Of a stretch of DNA of 64,000 nt, positions 26,252 through 34,597 are shown piece by piece. The notes under the pieces were generated by a model. That model saw only the letters and a list, made by a program, of their open reading frames with translations, did not search any database and was not told the DNA's origin. The position numbers were made by a program, and so were the translations under genes. Origin of the DNA: Flavobacteriales bacterium (GTDB taxonomy: Bacteria > Bacteroidota > Bacteroidia > Flavobacteriales_D > Crocinitomicaceae); contig CANFRV010000012.1 of assembly GCA_947449575.1 (NCBI GenBank), forward strand, positions 38,380 to 102,379. Reading direction: 5' to 3'. Positions within the stretch are counted from its first letter, which is position 1. Every line of letters starts with the position of its first letter.

Positions 26252-27430
26252 TTATCTCACTTTATAGGAAACAAATCGGTTTTTAGCATTTTTAAATTCT
26301 TCTTCATCATCTTCTGTTCCTTCTGCTGGCTCTGAATTACCAACTGGAGCAGCAATTAATTTCGATTCCGGTATTCCTTTTGAAACCAAATATTTCATTA
26401 CCGCAGAAATTCGTTTGCTAGCCATGTCAGCAAATTCTGGCTTATCAGTTGCTAATATTTCTTCCATTGCATCAGAATGACCGGTAATTTCCAGTTTCAT
26501 GGATGTGTTTGCTTTCATAAGACTTGCTATTAGATCTAAAGAAAGATTCGCATCTGGTGTTAACTTATCTCCTCCAAAAGCAAAGTAAGAATTTTGCTTT
26601 TCAATTTGGTCTTTCGCTGGCATTGAACTATTCGTGTTAGCTACTTTTTGATAAATCATTTTTGAGTAAGAAACTTCATCTGATTGATTACCGCAATCAC
26701 AAGCAAAATCATCTGAGATCATTGTAACTGTAATATTATCAATATAATAATATGCTGCAGAAACTTGAGCTGCTTTTACTTTTGGATCCTTTTTTATTTT
26801 CTCAGATTTTGTATTTTCATTAGAGGTAAAATTTCCGATTGTAATAAATTTTTCTCCTCCCTGTGCATAATAAGTACCGCAAACTTGATCCCAATTATAG
26901 ACCGCATTAAAAACTTTATCATTCCTATCTAGAACATCTGTTTTCTCAATAATAGAAGTTTTCGAGTCAGTACCAAATTGTTTTTCACTAAATTTTACGC
27001 CAATTTTATTGGAGGCATATTTAGATAATTCAGCGAGTGAAAGGTTAAATTTCACACAATACTTCATCCCTTTTTTTAAGGGCGTGTTCAAATGAGCCAT
27101 TATGTATGTACGAGGAATTGCATCTCCATAAGAAAAACCGACTATACCAGCATAATTTTTACCCTCCTTCGCATCTTCTTTGCCGTATTTATTTTCTGGT
27201 GTATTGATATCAAGGACTTTCGAAGGTGTAAAAATATCAGCTCTTGCTCCTGTTGGTGACATCCAAGGTTTAGCATTATCAATACATCCAAGAGCTTTTA
27301 ACTTTCCTTCTAAATTTTCAAAACTTCCATTTTCAACTAGGTTTTCTTCTTGCGCATGCAAAGAAAACGACAAAATTGCGATTGGTAATATGACAAAAAA
27401 AGATGCGATTGTTTTAGTACTTAATTTCAT
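26252..27430 (-). CDS. OmpA-family protein with N-terminal jelly-roll-like domain
   Basis: 392 residues: signal peptide (about 1-26, ending LHA), a beta-rich domain (about 30-240: [53 protein letters not shown]) resembling carbohydrate-binding-type jelly rolls in Bacteroidota, then a C-terminal OmpA domain (about 285-392, with [12 protein letters not shown] and [10 protein letters not shown]). The OmpA part should hold peptidoglycan, the N-terminal part should face the periplasm or surface. Its start lies inside the last 17 bp of hemE, so it may be translated from the same message. No enzymatic residues are apparent. Confidence 0.8.
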   Translation of the reverse strand: MKLSTKTIASFFVILPIAILSFSLHAQEENLVENGSFENLEGKLKALGCIDNAKPWMSPTGARADIFTPSKVLDINTPENKYGKEDAKEGKNYAGIVGFSYGDAIPRTYIMAHLNTPLKKGMKYCVKFNLSLAELSKYASNKIGVKFSEKQFGTDSKTSIIEKTDVLDRNDKVFNAVYNWDQVCGTYYAQGGEKFITIGNFTSNENTKSEKIKKDPKVKAAQVSAAYYYIDNITVTMISDDFACDCGNQSDEVSYSKMIYQKVANTNSSMPAKDQIEKQNSYFAFGGDKLTPDANLSLDLIASLMKANTSMKLEITGHSDAMEEILATDKPEFADMASKRISAVMKYLVSKGIPESKLIAAPVGNSEPAEGTEDDEEEFKNAKNRFVSYKVR

Positions 27431-28454
27431 AATTTTTAACGGTTTTTATAAACGTTTTTACTTTCTCAGGATCAATATCTGGATAAACTCCATGTCCTAA
27501 ATTTACAATATGTCTTTTACTTTTAAATGAATTCAACAAATTATTTGTTGAATTCACAATATCATTGTGAGAAGCATATAATGCGCAGGGATCTAAATTG
27601 CCTTGTAAAGTTCTTTTTTCACCCACATCTTCTCGAATTTTAGCAATATCCATGTTCCAATCTAGTCCGATAGTATTGCAATTTAATTTTGCAATGGTAT
27701 TTATGGATGAAATTGCTCCTTTTGAAAAAAGAGTCAAGGGAACATCCGTGATTGCCAAAGCAATTTTATTTAAATATTTCAATCCAAATTCAGCATATTG
27801 CTCTGTCCCTAAAATTCCTGCCCAAGAATCAAACACTTGTAACATGTGAACTCCTGCTTTTACTTGCGCTTGCAAATACTGAATTGTCACTTCTGTGATC
27901 CGACTTAGCAACTCATGTGCCAAAGTTGGATTGGTGTACAACATTTTTCTAGATTCCGAAAAAGTTTTAGACCCTTGACCTTCTACCATATAGCAAAAAA
28001 TTGTCCATGGAGCACCCGCAAAACCAATCAATGGAACGCGTCCATTTAATTCCTTGTTTGTAATTTTTATCGCTTCTAATACATATCCCAAACGATCTTC
28101 AATATCGAAATTTGTTTCGGCATAGTTTAATTGTTCCGCAGAGCGAATTGTTTTTTCAAACCAAGGACCTTTCGATTCTATCATTTGATATTCCAAACCC
28201 ATTGCTTCAGGAACAACTAATATATCTGAAAAAATTATTGCCGCATCAACTCCTAAAAGATCGACAGGTTGAACAGTAACTTCAGCTGCAAATTCAGGCG
28301 TTTCAACTAATTCTTTAAATCCACTCAATTTACTTCTAACTGCTCGATATTCTGGTAGTATTCTTCCAGCTTGACGCATCAGCCAGACAGGATAACGTTC
28401 TATGTTTTCTCCCCTTGCTGCGCGTAAAATAAGGTCATTTTGTAATTTCATCAT
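27414..28454 (-). CDS. hemE: Uroporphyrinogen decarboxylase HemE
   Basis: 346 residues, normal length. It decarboxylates uroporphyrinogen III to coproporphyrinogen III in haem synthesis. Hallmarks: N-terminal [18 protein letters not shown], the [11 protein letters not shown] strand with the essential Asp, and [10 protein letters not shown]. Two consecutive ATGs (28454, 28451) are possible starts. A full -7 box ends two bases before the first, suggesting a leaderless message. The OmpA-family gene overlaps its 3' end. Confidence 0.97.
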   Translation of the reverse strand: MMKLQNDLILRAARGENIERYPVWLMRQAGRILPEYRAVRSKLSGFKELVETPEFAAEVTVQPVDLLGVDAAIIFSDILVVPEAMGLEYQMIESKGPWFEKTIRSAEQLNYAETNFDIEDRLGYVLEAIKITNKELNGRVPLIGFAGAPWTIFCYMVEGQGSKTFSESRKMLYTNPTLAHELLSRITEVTIQYLQAQVKAGVHMLQVFDSWAGILGTEQYAEFGLKYLNKIALAITDVPLTLFSKGAISSINTIAKLNCNTIGLDWNMDIAKIREDVGEKRTLQGNLDPCALYASHNDIVNSTNNLLNSFKSKRHIVNLGHGVYPDIDPEKVKTFIKTVKNYEIKY

Positions 28455-28456
28455 AA

Positions 28457-28464
28457 CAAAGATA
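28457..28464 (-). promoter_or_regulatory. -7 box directly before hemE
   Basis: TATCTTTG on the minus strand, matching TAnnTTTG, ending two bases before the first ATG. No clear -33 TTG was found. Confidence 0.4.
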
Positions 28465-28546
28465 ATTATTACTTTTTGTTTAAAACCGGAGTTCGACTAA
28501 AATTTTACAAACTACGTTTAATTTAAAAAGAAATAGAAAGTCAATT

Positions 28547-29218
28547 TTACCATACTATAGGCGTACTTCCCTTAGAAATTAAATACTCATTTGTTTTACT
28601 AAAGTGCTTACAACCAAAAAAACCTCTATACGATGAAAGTGGAGAAGGATGAACGGATGTCAATACGCAATTTTTTACGCTATCAATGTTTTTACCTTTT
28701 TCTTGCGCCTTCGAACCCCATAATAAATATACTATATCTTCTTTTTGATCACTCAAAATCTGAATTACTGCATCAGTAAATTGTTCCCAGCCCTTATTCA
28801 TATGACTTCCTGCTTGACCTTCTTTTACTGTAAGAACTGTATTCAATAGTAAGACGCCTTGTTTAGCCCATCTTACTAAACTTCCATTCGCAGGAATAGG
28901 TTGATTTAAATCACTTTCTATTTCCTTGAAAATATTAACCAAACTTTTAGGAAACGGTTTCACATCTTCCTCTATAGAAAAACACAAACCATGAGCATGC
29001 CCTTTCGTTGGATATGGATCTTGACCTAAAATAACGACTTTTACATGTTCAAACGGGCACGCTTCAAATGCTCGAAAAACATTCTCTCTTGAAGGGAAAA
29101 TTGAGGTCTCATTATTCTGATATTCATCGGAAACAAATCCCATTAATTTTTGGAAATATGTTTTTTCAAACTCATTTTTTAAAACAAAATTCCAAGAAGA
29201 TTCACCAATAATTTGCAT
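28547..29218 (-). CDS. ung: Uracil-DNA glycosylase, family 1
   Basis: 223 residues. Removes uracil from DNA in base-excision repair. The water-activating motif GQDPYP is at 65-70 (catalytic Asp67), and the DNA-intercalating HPSPLS loop at 190-195; LLLNTVLTV and WGSKAQ are also family signatures. Length is normal. It is a single gene with its own promoter placed at the start codon. Confidence 0.97.
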   Translation of the reverse strand: MQIIGESSWNFVLKNEFEKTYFQKLMGFVSDEYQNNETSIFPSRENVFRAFEACPFEHVKVVILGQDPYPTKGHAHGLCFSIEEDVKPFPKSLVNIFKEIESDLNQPIPANGSLVRWAKQGVLLLNTVLTVKEGQAGSHMNKGWEQFTDAVIQILSDQKEDIVYLLWGSKAQEKGKNIDSVKNCVLTSVHPSPLSSYRGFFGCKHFSKTNEYLISKGSTPIVW

Positions 29219-29222
29219 TTCA

Positions 29223-29255
29223 CGAAGTTACTACTTCTTTTGGAAAGGAGAACAA
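29223..29255 (-). promoter_or_regulatory. Promoter of ung
   Basis: Minus-strand TTG (29255-29253), a 22-bp spacer and TAACTTCG (29230-29223), one mismatch from TAnnTTTG. The box ends 4 nt before the ATG, suggesting a leaderless message. Confidence 0.45.
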
Positions 29256-29357
29256 GGAGAAAACTGCCAATAAGTAATTTTTATAATCATACATTCAACA
29301 AACAATAAAACTTTTTAAAAACTAAATCTGTTCAGGCAATATTGTTTTACTTTCTCC

Positions 29358-29365
29358 TATATTTG
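29358..29365 (+). promoter_or_regulatory. -7 box upstream of the lipoprotein gene
   Basis: TATATTTG (full match), 113 nt before the ATG at 29479. The long leader contains a 13-codon open frame (29384-29425) whose significance is unknown. Confidence 0.4.
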
Positions 29366-29478
29366 TATCCATTGCTAAAAACCATGATTAGAAACACACC
29401 TGCGAAGCAAGCAATGCAGATATAAGTTAGGGAAGATCTATAAGACGTATAGCACATGAACATTAAAAAAATCTACAG

Positions 29479-30231
29479 ATGAAAAATTGTATTACCTATT
29501 GTCTTTTAATTTTAATACTCATCAGTTGTTCTGAAAAAAAGAAAGAAGAAATTGAAAAAGAGAATCACGCTACTGTTTTGACAGTTGAACAAATGGTAAA
29601 AAATCATATTGAAACAAAACTTGCCATACCGTCCAGTGAGAAATATACTTTTAAAATTTACAAAGAACATTTAGATGGAGATGATAAAATAGATGCTATA
29701 ATTACCTTAAATAGATTGAATTATGCCTTAGAAGAAGCTGCAAAATCATCAAACACTGCAAAAAGGGCTGAAGTTGGATTCATTGGTAATTATAATTACA
29801 TATTTTTCTTTGATGGTGGATTAAATCAAATTTCGCCACCAATGGCTGTTCCTTCAAGTCCGTATAGCGAATTGTCGGTTCAATTCGAAAATGTTACCAC
29901 CCCTTCTTACAAAGACATTCTAATTGATTATAAAATAATAAATTCTAGTTACAGGAATTATTATTCCGTGATGGAGCACACTCCTACTCAAGTTTTTCAA
30001 TGGAAAACATACGGAAATATTGGAAAAAGTGACGCCGAGGTTCTTTATCTAGAACTTGCCGCGGGCACCATCGGTTTAGCAAAAGATATATTAATTTATG
30101 AAGGAAATCTTGATAATCTCTCAGAATTAAAAGATGCCTATAACTTTAAGGCTAAAATTTCTAAAAAAGGTAAATTATTGCATCGTTTCTTTTATTTTGA
30201 AAATGAAAGAAAATATTTTACAAAAAAATAA
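29479..30231 (+). CDS. Lipoprotein, hypothetical
   Basis: 250 residues with a lipoprotein signal (MKNCITYCLLILILISC; Cys 17) followed by a charged linker. The rest is a mixed alpha/beta protein (for example KDILIDYKIINSSYRNYYSV) that I do not recognise. It should sit in the inner or outer membrane facing the periplasm. The esterase gene starts 35 bp downstream on the same strand, so the two may be one operon. No catalytic motif seen. Confidence 0.65.
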   Translation: MKNCITYCLLILILISCSEKKKEEIEKENHATVLTVEQMVKNHIETKLAIPSSEKYTFKIYKEHLDGDDKIDAIITLNRLNYALEEAAKSSNTAKRAEVGFIGNYNYIFFFDGGLNQISPPMAVPSSPYSELSVQFENVTTPSYKDILIDYKIINSSYRNYYSVMEHTPTQVFQWKTYGNIGKSDAEVLYLELAAGTIGLAKDILIYEGNLDNLSELKDAYNFKAKISKKGKLLHRFFYFENERKYFTKK

Positions 30232-30266
30232 ATAGAAGCGTTTTCTTTATTCATCTTAGCCATTAA

Positions 30267-30896
30267 ATGGAACATTTTTTAAAGAGTGAAAAAACATTCC
30301 GATATTTCACCCAAGGAAATATTTTAGAAGCAAAAAAATTAATCTATGTTCTTCATGGATATGGTCAATTGGCAGAATTCTTCTTGAAGAATTTTCAGGA
30401 ATTAGATTCTGACTACTATGTGGTGGCTCCAGAAGGTATGCATCGATTTTATTTACAAGGAAATTCAGGACGCGTCGGAGCATCATGGATGACAAAGGAA
30501 GCGAGAGATCAAGATATCGATGATACCCTGCAATGGTTAAACCACTTAGATGATAAAATCTGCTCCCAAATGTCTTTTGAGAAGAAGATTATTCTTGGCT
30601 TTTCACAAGGTGGAGCAACTGCGGCGAGATGGAATAATCTAGGAGAAATTAAAGCGAATACTTTCATCGCCTGGGCGAGTGTTTTTCCTCCAGATCTTGC
30701 CAATACAATTTCTGATCGGATGAATGAAAAGCAAGAGAATTACTTTCTAATTGGAACAAACGATGAATATTTTATAGGAAAAGATAGAGAAGATATTCTA
30801 GACTACTATAAAAAGAAACATTTTAAAACTATCGTTTTTAACGGTAAACATGCCATAAACAGAGAAGCTCTTAATTTAGTTTTAAACGAATTATAA
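30267..30896 (+). CDS. Alpha/beta hydrolase, carboxylesterase/phospholipase-like
   Basis: 209 residues. Nucleophile elbow GFSQGG at 111-116 (Ser113), oxyanion-side LHGYGQ at 29-34, and a C-terminal His in FNGKHAINRE (His195); Asp166 in GTNDEYF is the likely acid. These fit the PF02230-type carboxylesterase family. No signal peptide, so probably cytosolic. The substrate is unknown. Probably transcribed with the lipoprotein gene before it. Confidence 0.8.
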   Translation: MEHFLKSEKTFRYFTQGNILEAKKLIYVLHGYGQLAEFFLKNFQELDSDYYVVAPEGMHRFYLQGNSGRVGASWMTKEARDQDIDDTLQWLNHLDDKICSQMSFEKKIILGFSQGGATAARWNNLGEIKANTFIAWASVFPPDLANTISDRMNEKQENYFLIGTNDEYFIGKDREDILDYYKKKHFKTIVFNGKHAINREALNLVLNEL

Positions 30897-30974
30897 TTAC
30901 TTGTTGATAAAGTTGGAGAAAGAACCTTGTGTTTTTTGGCATAATTTCTGATATTTGCATAAAAAAAATAAAAA

Positions 30975-31625
30975 ATGAAATTATTATTGTTATTTTGTAT
31001 TGTATCACTAACCTCTTTTTCCCAAAACTCAAAGGAAATAAAAGACGCTAAATCACAAGGAATACTTGATAAGCTTTCGGTTAAGATGAAAGGTTTGCAA
31101 TCTTTTTATATTGAATTTAGTGCAACAGTAAAGAATTCTGCTTCAGGTGCAAATCAGACTTTCGTAGGAAAAGGATGGGTAAAAAATAATAAATTTTATG
31201 CCTCATACGGAGACAATACTATTATTTCAAATGGTATTAAAACATGGACTATTGTAAAAGAAGAAAAATCTGTCTATGAATCGGATGCAAATAGTGGCGA
31301 TAGTGATGCCATTAATCCAAAGAAATTATTAACAATTTGGGAAACGGGTTTCAAAAATAAATATGAAAAAGAAGAAACGTTGAACGGTCAACTTGTTCAT
31401 GTAATTTATTTATATCCAAAAGCGGCAGCAAAAGCAGAGTATCACACAATTATTTTATATATTTCGAAAGCTTCCAATGAAATGAAAAAGGCCATCTTAA
31501 AATCTAAAGATGGAACTGTGATGACCTATTCAATGACCAAATTTTCACCAAATGAAACTATAGCAGATTCAAAATTTGTTTTTGATTCAAAAAAATATCC
31601 TGGTTATCCTGTTATCAAGGATTAA
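30975..31625 (+). CDS. lolA: LolA-like outer membrane lipoprotein carrier
   Basis: 216 residues with a signal peptide (1-17, ending SFS before Q). The remainder matches the LolA fold: an amphipathic half-barrel with MKGLQSFYIEFSATVKN, WVKNNKFYASYGDNTIISNGIKTWTIVKEEKSVYE and a C-terminal strand region. LolA carries lipoproteins across the periplasm to the outer membrane. A rho-independent terminator follows. A -7-like GATATTTG (30950-30957) with TTG 20 bp upstream is a candidate promoter. Confidence 0.85.
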   Translation: MKLLLLFCIVSLTSFSQNSKEIKDAKSQGILDKLSVKMKGLQSFYIEFSATVKNSASGANQTFVGKGWVKNNKFYASYGDNTIISNGIKTWTIVKEEKSVYESDANSGDSDAINPKKLLTIWETGFKNKYEKEETLNGQLVHVIYLYPKAAAKAEYHTIILYISKASNEMKKAILKSKDGTVMTYSMTKFSPNETIADSKFVFDSKKYPGYPVIKD

Positions 31626-31644
31626 AGAAACGAAATCTTATTAT

Positions 31645-31674
31645 AGACCGATTTAATAGATCGGTCTTTTTTTT
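31645..31674 (+). terminator. Rho-independent terminator after lolA
   Basis: Seven-bp stem AGACCGA/TCGGTCT (31645-31651, 31661-31667), followed by an eight-T run. Confidence 0.85.
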
Positions 31675-31785
31675 GAATACACTTTTTAAGAAAAAGATAT
31701 TGTAACACTGGCGAGTTCAAAAAACATGAATATCAGCTGAGGAAATGTGAATTAGTAAGTGGTCCAAAAAAGTGGAAACGGTTTC

Positions 31786-33576
31786 TTAAATCTCATCCAC
31801 CAATTTCATTTGCTTTAATAAAAAAGAAGCGTTCATATTTTTGCAAACCCCCTCATTAATACGGTAGTCAAATGATAAATTCTCACCTTCAATAATAGAA
31901 TCAAAGCACATATTTCTGAAAGTAGAATCATTATTAGCCAGATCACACAACGATAAGTCATGCGTAGCAATAATACCTCTTGCGTTTAATCTTTTGAGTT
32001 TTTGAAGGAAGCGCGCTGAGCCAATTTCTTTGTCCTTACTATTTGTTCCTTTTAAAATTTCATCCAGAATAATAAAGATATTTTCTCCATTTTCAATGGC
32101 ATCCATAATAAATCTCAAACGAATCAATTCTGCATGAAAATAAGAACTTTCAACTGTTAAATCATCACTTGTTCTCATGCTTGAAAATAACTTCAATTTT
32201 GGAATCTTACATGATTTTGCTAAAACAGGGAATCCCGCATTTGAAAAAACGAATGTTAAACCTAAACTTCTTAAATATGTGCTTTTTCCTGCCATATTTG
32301 GACCCGTAATAATTTTGAAATTTTCATCAGATCTCAAATGAACATCGTTCGGAATACTTTTAGTTTGATCAACAAAAGGATGGGAAAGACCAACTATTTC
32401 AATCTCATTATTCTCACTATTCATATCCGCAAAAACGGACGTTGGATTATTAAATTTATAAATCGCACCTGAAATCCACACCTCCAACTCAGCCATTTTA
32501 TCTTCCCAATGCGCTACTTTATCTCCATTCTTTTCTAACCAGTTTTTCGTTTGAAAAAGAAGTTGAAAATCCCAAGCTAAGAAGAAATTAAACAGCATAC
32601 CAATTAAAAAATTGATCCTGAAATCAAACCTTCCCATAATTTTATCAAGCTCTGACATTTCTTTCAATACACTTCCATTCGCTGATAGTAATTCATCTTG
32701 CTCTTTTTTGAAGGCACTATTTTTAATTTCAAGGCTACCAAATAATTCCAATTGCTTCAAAATCGTTTTCACACGCTTTGATTGTATCGTCAAAACTTGC
32801 GCTACCTCATTTGTTCTTTTAACATTTTGACCTATCGGAAGTAATACCAAAATAATAATCGTACTAAAAACAGCTCCAGGTAAAATATCAAAGGCAAATA
32901 AGACAGTTGAAATGATTGCTATAGAAGGCAAAAGAAAACGCATTATTTTCATCAATGAATTCAAATCAATTTTGAGCGTGGAAAGTAATCGAAGAGAACC
33001 TTCATTCTCTATTTCCTTTTTATGGACTATCCCCTCCGCCATAAATTCTTGGCACCATGTTACATTTTCCGCTAACTCTATAATACATTGATTGGTTTCA
33101 GCAATTCTACTGGACCCATTCGCTAATATATCTGCTAATTTTTTTCTTCCAGGAACAGATACCGTTCTGTTGAGCAATTGAAAAATACTTTTCTTTCCAA
33201 AAATATCCATATCGAGCGAAAAGGGATGATGGCCATTTCTAAATTCAGCACCATCTTCAAACATGGACCAATTTCCATTTAGAACTTCTATTTCATTATC
33301 ATTCATCTCAATTAAAACAAGAATTTTATCCCGCTTATATTTTGCATCCACAGAAAGATGAACCACAAATAGAAAAAGTGCAAAAAAGATAACAAAAGTA
33401 GGAAGAAGAATAATTGACCCCCAAAAAAAGTAAACTGAATTAGCGGATAACATGAAAAAGAGAAGTCTCAAAAAAGTGAAAAAACGATATTTTTTCTGTA
33501 CATCTTTTAAAATTATTTTCAATTCTGCTATACGAGCTTCGTAATATCTTTTTGCTTCCACGACTTTTTCTTTCAA
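31786..33576 (-). CDS. Membrane-anchored MutS-family ATPase
   Basis: 596 residues. The C-terminal half is the MutS ATPase: Walker A GPNMAGKST at 425-433, Walker B IFIILDEIL at 500-508 and the His-switch ATHD at 537-540. The N-terminal mismatch-recognition and connector domains of MutS1 are absent; instead two hydrophobic segments lie at about 33-75, and two more near 213-250 plus one near 322-340 interrupt the lever region. This matches a Bacteroidota MutS-related protein group of unknown function, probably membrane-bound and not part of standard mismatch repair. Divergent from the DUF58 gene. Confidence 0.85.
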   Translation of the reverse strand: MKEKVVEAKRYYEARIAELKIILKDVQKKYRFFTFLRLLFFMLSANSVYFFWGSIILLPTFVIFFALFLFVVHLSVDAKYKRDKILVLIEMNDNEIEVLNGNWSMFEDGAEFRNGHHPFSLDMDIFGKKSIFQLLNRTVSVPGRKKLADILANGSSRIAETNQCIIELAENVTWCQEFMAEGIVHKKEIENEGSLRLLSTLKIDLNSLMKIMRFLLPSIAIISTVLFAFDILPGAVFSTIIILVLLPIGQNVKRTNEVAQVLTIQSKRVKTILKQLELFGSLEIKNSAFKKEQDELLSANGSVLKEMSELDKIMGRFDFRINFLIGMLFNFFLAWDFQLLFQTKNWLEKNGDKVAHWEDKMAELEVWISGAIYKFNNPTSVFADMNSENNEIEIVGLSHPFVDQTKSIPNDVHLRSDENFKIITGPNMAGKSTYLRSLGLTFVFSNAGFPVLAKSCKIPKLKLFSSMRTSDDLTVESSYFHAELIRLRFIMDAIENGENIFIILDEILKGTNSKDKEIGSARFLQKLKRLNARGIIATHDLSLCDLANNDSTFRNMCFDSIIEGENLSFDYRINEGVCKNMNASFLLKQMKLVDEI

Positions 33577-33610
33577 AACTACTAAAACTTAAGAAATAAT
33601 ATCCTATTTA

Positions 33611-33642
33611 TTGTTTCAAATGGTGAATTTTCTATATCTTTA
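33611..33642 (+). promoter_or_regulatory. Promoter of the DUF58 gene
   Basis: TTG (33611-33613), a 21-bp spacer and TATCTTTA (33635-33642), one mismatch from TAnnTTTG. The ATG is 6 nt beyond the box, so the message would have almost no leader. Confidence 0.45.
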
Positions 33643-33648
33643 AACTCT

Positions 33649-34569
33649 ATGAGTAATGAAATAAATCGATTAAGATTAGCACAATTTGGAAATCTTGAAC
33701 TTCTTGCAAAACAAGTCGTAGAGGGTTTTATTACAGGTATGCACAAAAGTCCTTTTCATGGTTTCTCCGTTGAATTTGCTGAACATCGATTGTATAATTC
33801 GGGGGAATCTACTCGTCACATTGACTGGAAATTATACGCAAGAAGCGGGAAATTTTTCACAAAAAAATATGAAGAAGAAACAAATTTACGTTGTCAAATT
33901 GTAATTGATTGTTCCAGTTCCATGCTTTTTCCAAAAGATCAAGAACTCAATAAACTTGAATTCTCAGTATATGCCGCTGCATCATTAATTGAAATGCTTA
34001 AAAAACAGCGCGACGCAGTAGGTATTTCTCTTTTTTCTAATAAATTAGATCTTCATACAGAAGCTAAATCATCTATTCTTCATCATCGCTATTTATACAG
34101 TGAACTTGAAAAACAAATGTCTGAATATTCGGAGCAAACAAAAAAAGACACCAATGCAATTCAAGCGCTCCATGATATTGCTGAATTAAGTCACAAGAGA
34201 AGTTTAGTAATCATTTTTTCAGATTTATTGGACGACCCAAGTAAATCAGATGAATTTTTTCAAGCATTGCAACATTTAAAACACAATAAACACGAAGTAA
34301 TTGTTTTTCATGTGATTGACAAAAAGCTAGAAGTAGATTTTAATCTAGAAAATCGTCCGTATACCCTCGTTGATATGGAAACAGGTGAGAGAATGAAATT
34401 GCAACCAGCTCAGATTAGGGAACAATACATAGAATCGATAGGCAACTATTTTAATGAATTAAAACTTCGGTGCGCGACGTATCAGATTGATTTCATGCCA
34501 GCAGACATTAGCGAAGGATACAATCAAATCTTACTACAATATTTATTAAAAAGAGGGAAATTATTTTAA
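33649..34569 (+). CDS. DUF58 domain protein (vWA-like)
   Basis: 306 residues, no signal. DUF58 hallmark HIDWKLYARSGKFFTKKYEEE (split: HIDWKLYARSG at 57-67, FTKKYEEE at 70-77), and a degenerate MIDAS-type DxSxS at 87-91 (DCSSS) in a von Willebrand A-like fold. In Bacteroidota such proteins usually pair with a MoxR AAA ATPase and BatA/BatB proteins in complex maturation or stress tolerance. None of those partners is adjacent here, so it is an isolated copy. Convergent with argS. Confidence 0.9.
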   Translation: MSNEINRLRLAQFGNLELLAKQVVEGFITGMHKSPFHGFSVEFAEHRLYNSGESTRHIDWKLYARSGKFFTKKYEEETNLRCQIVIDCSSSMLFPKDQELNKLEFSVYAAASLIEMLKKQRDAVGISLFSNKLDLHTEAKSSILHHRYLYSELEKQMSEYSEQTKKDTNAIQALHDIAELSHKRSLVIIFSDLLDDPSKSDEFFQALQHLKHNKHEVIVFHVIDKKLEVDFNLENRPYTLVDMETGERMKLQPAQIREQYIESIGNYFNELKLRCATYQIDFMPADISEGYNQILLQYLLKRGKLF

Positions 34570-34597
34570 TGGTTGCACCAAAATCAGAATAAATTCA

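Noticed and set aside
29384..29425. Regulatory upstream ORF before the lipoprotein gene
   Set aside because: A 13-codon frame with no coding signal or overlap with the gene; frames of this length are expected by chance.
33649..34569. MoxR/Bat stress-tolerance operon
   Set aside because: The DUF58 protein is present, but no MoxR AAA ATPase or BatA/B gene adjoins it.
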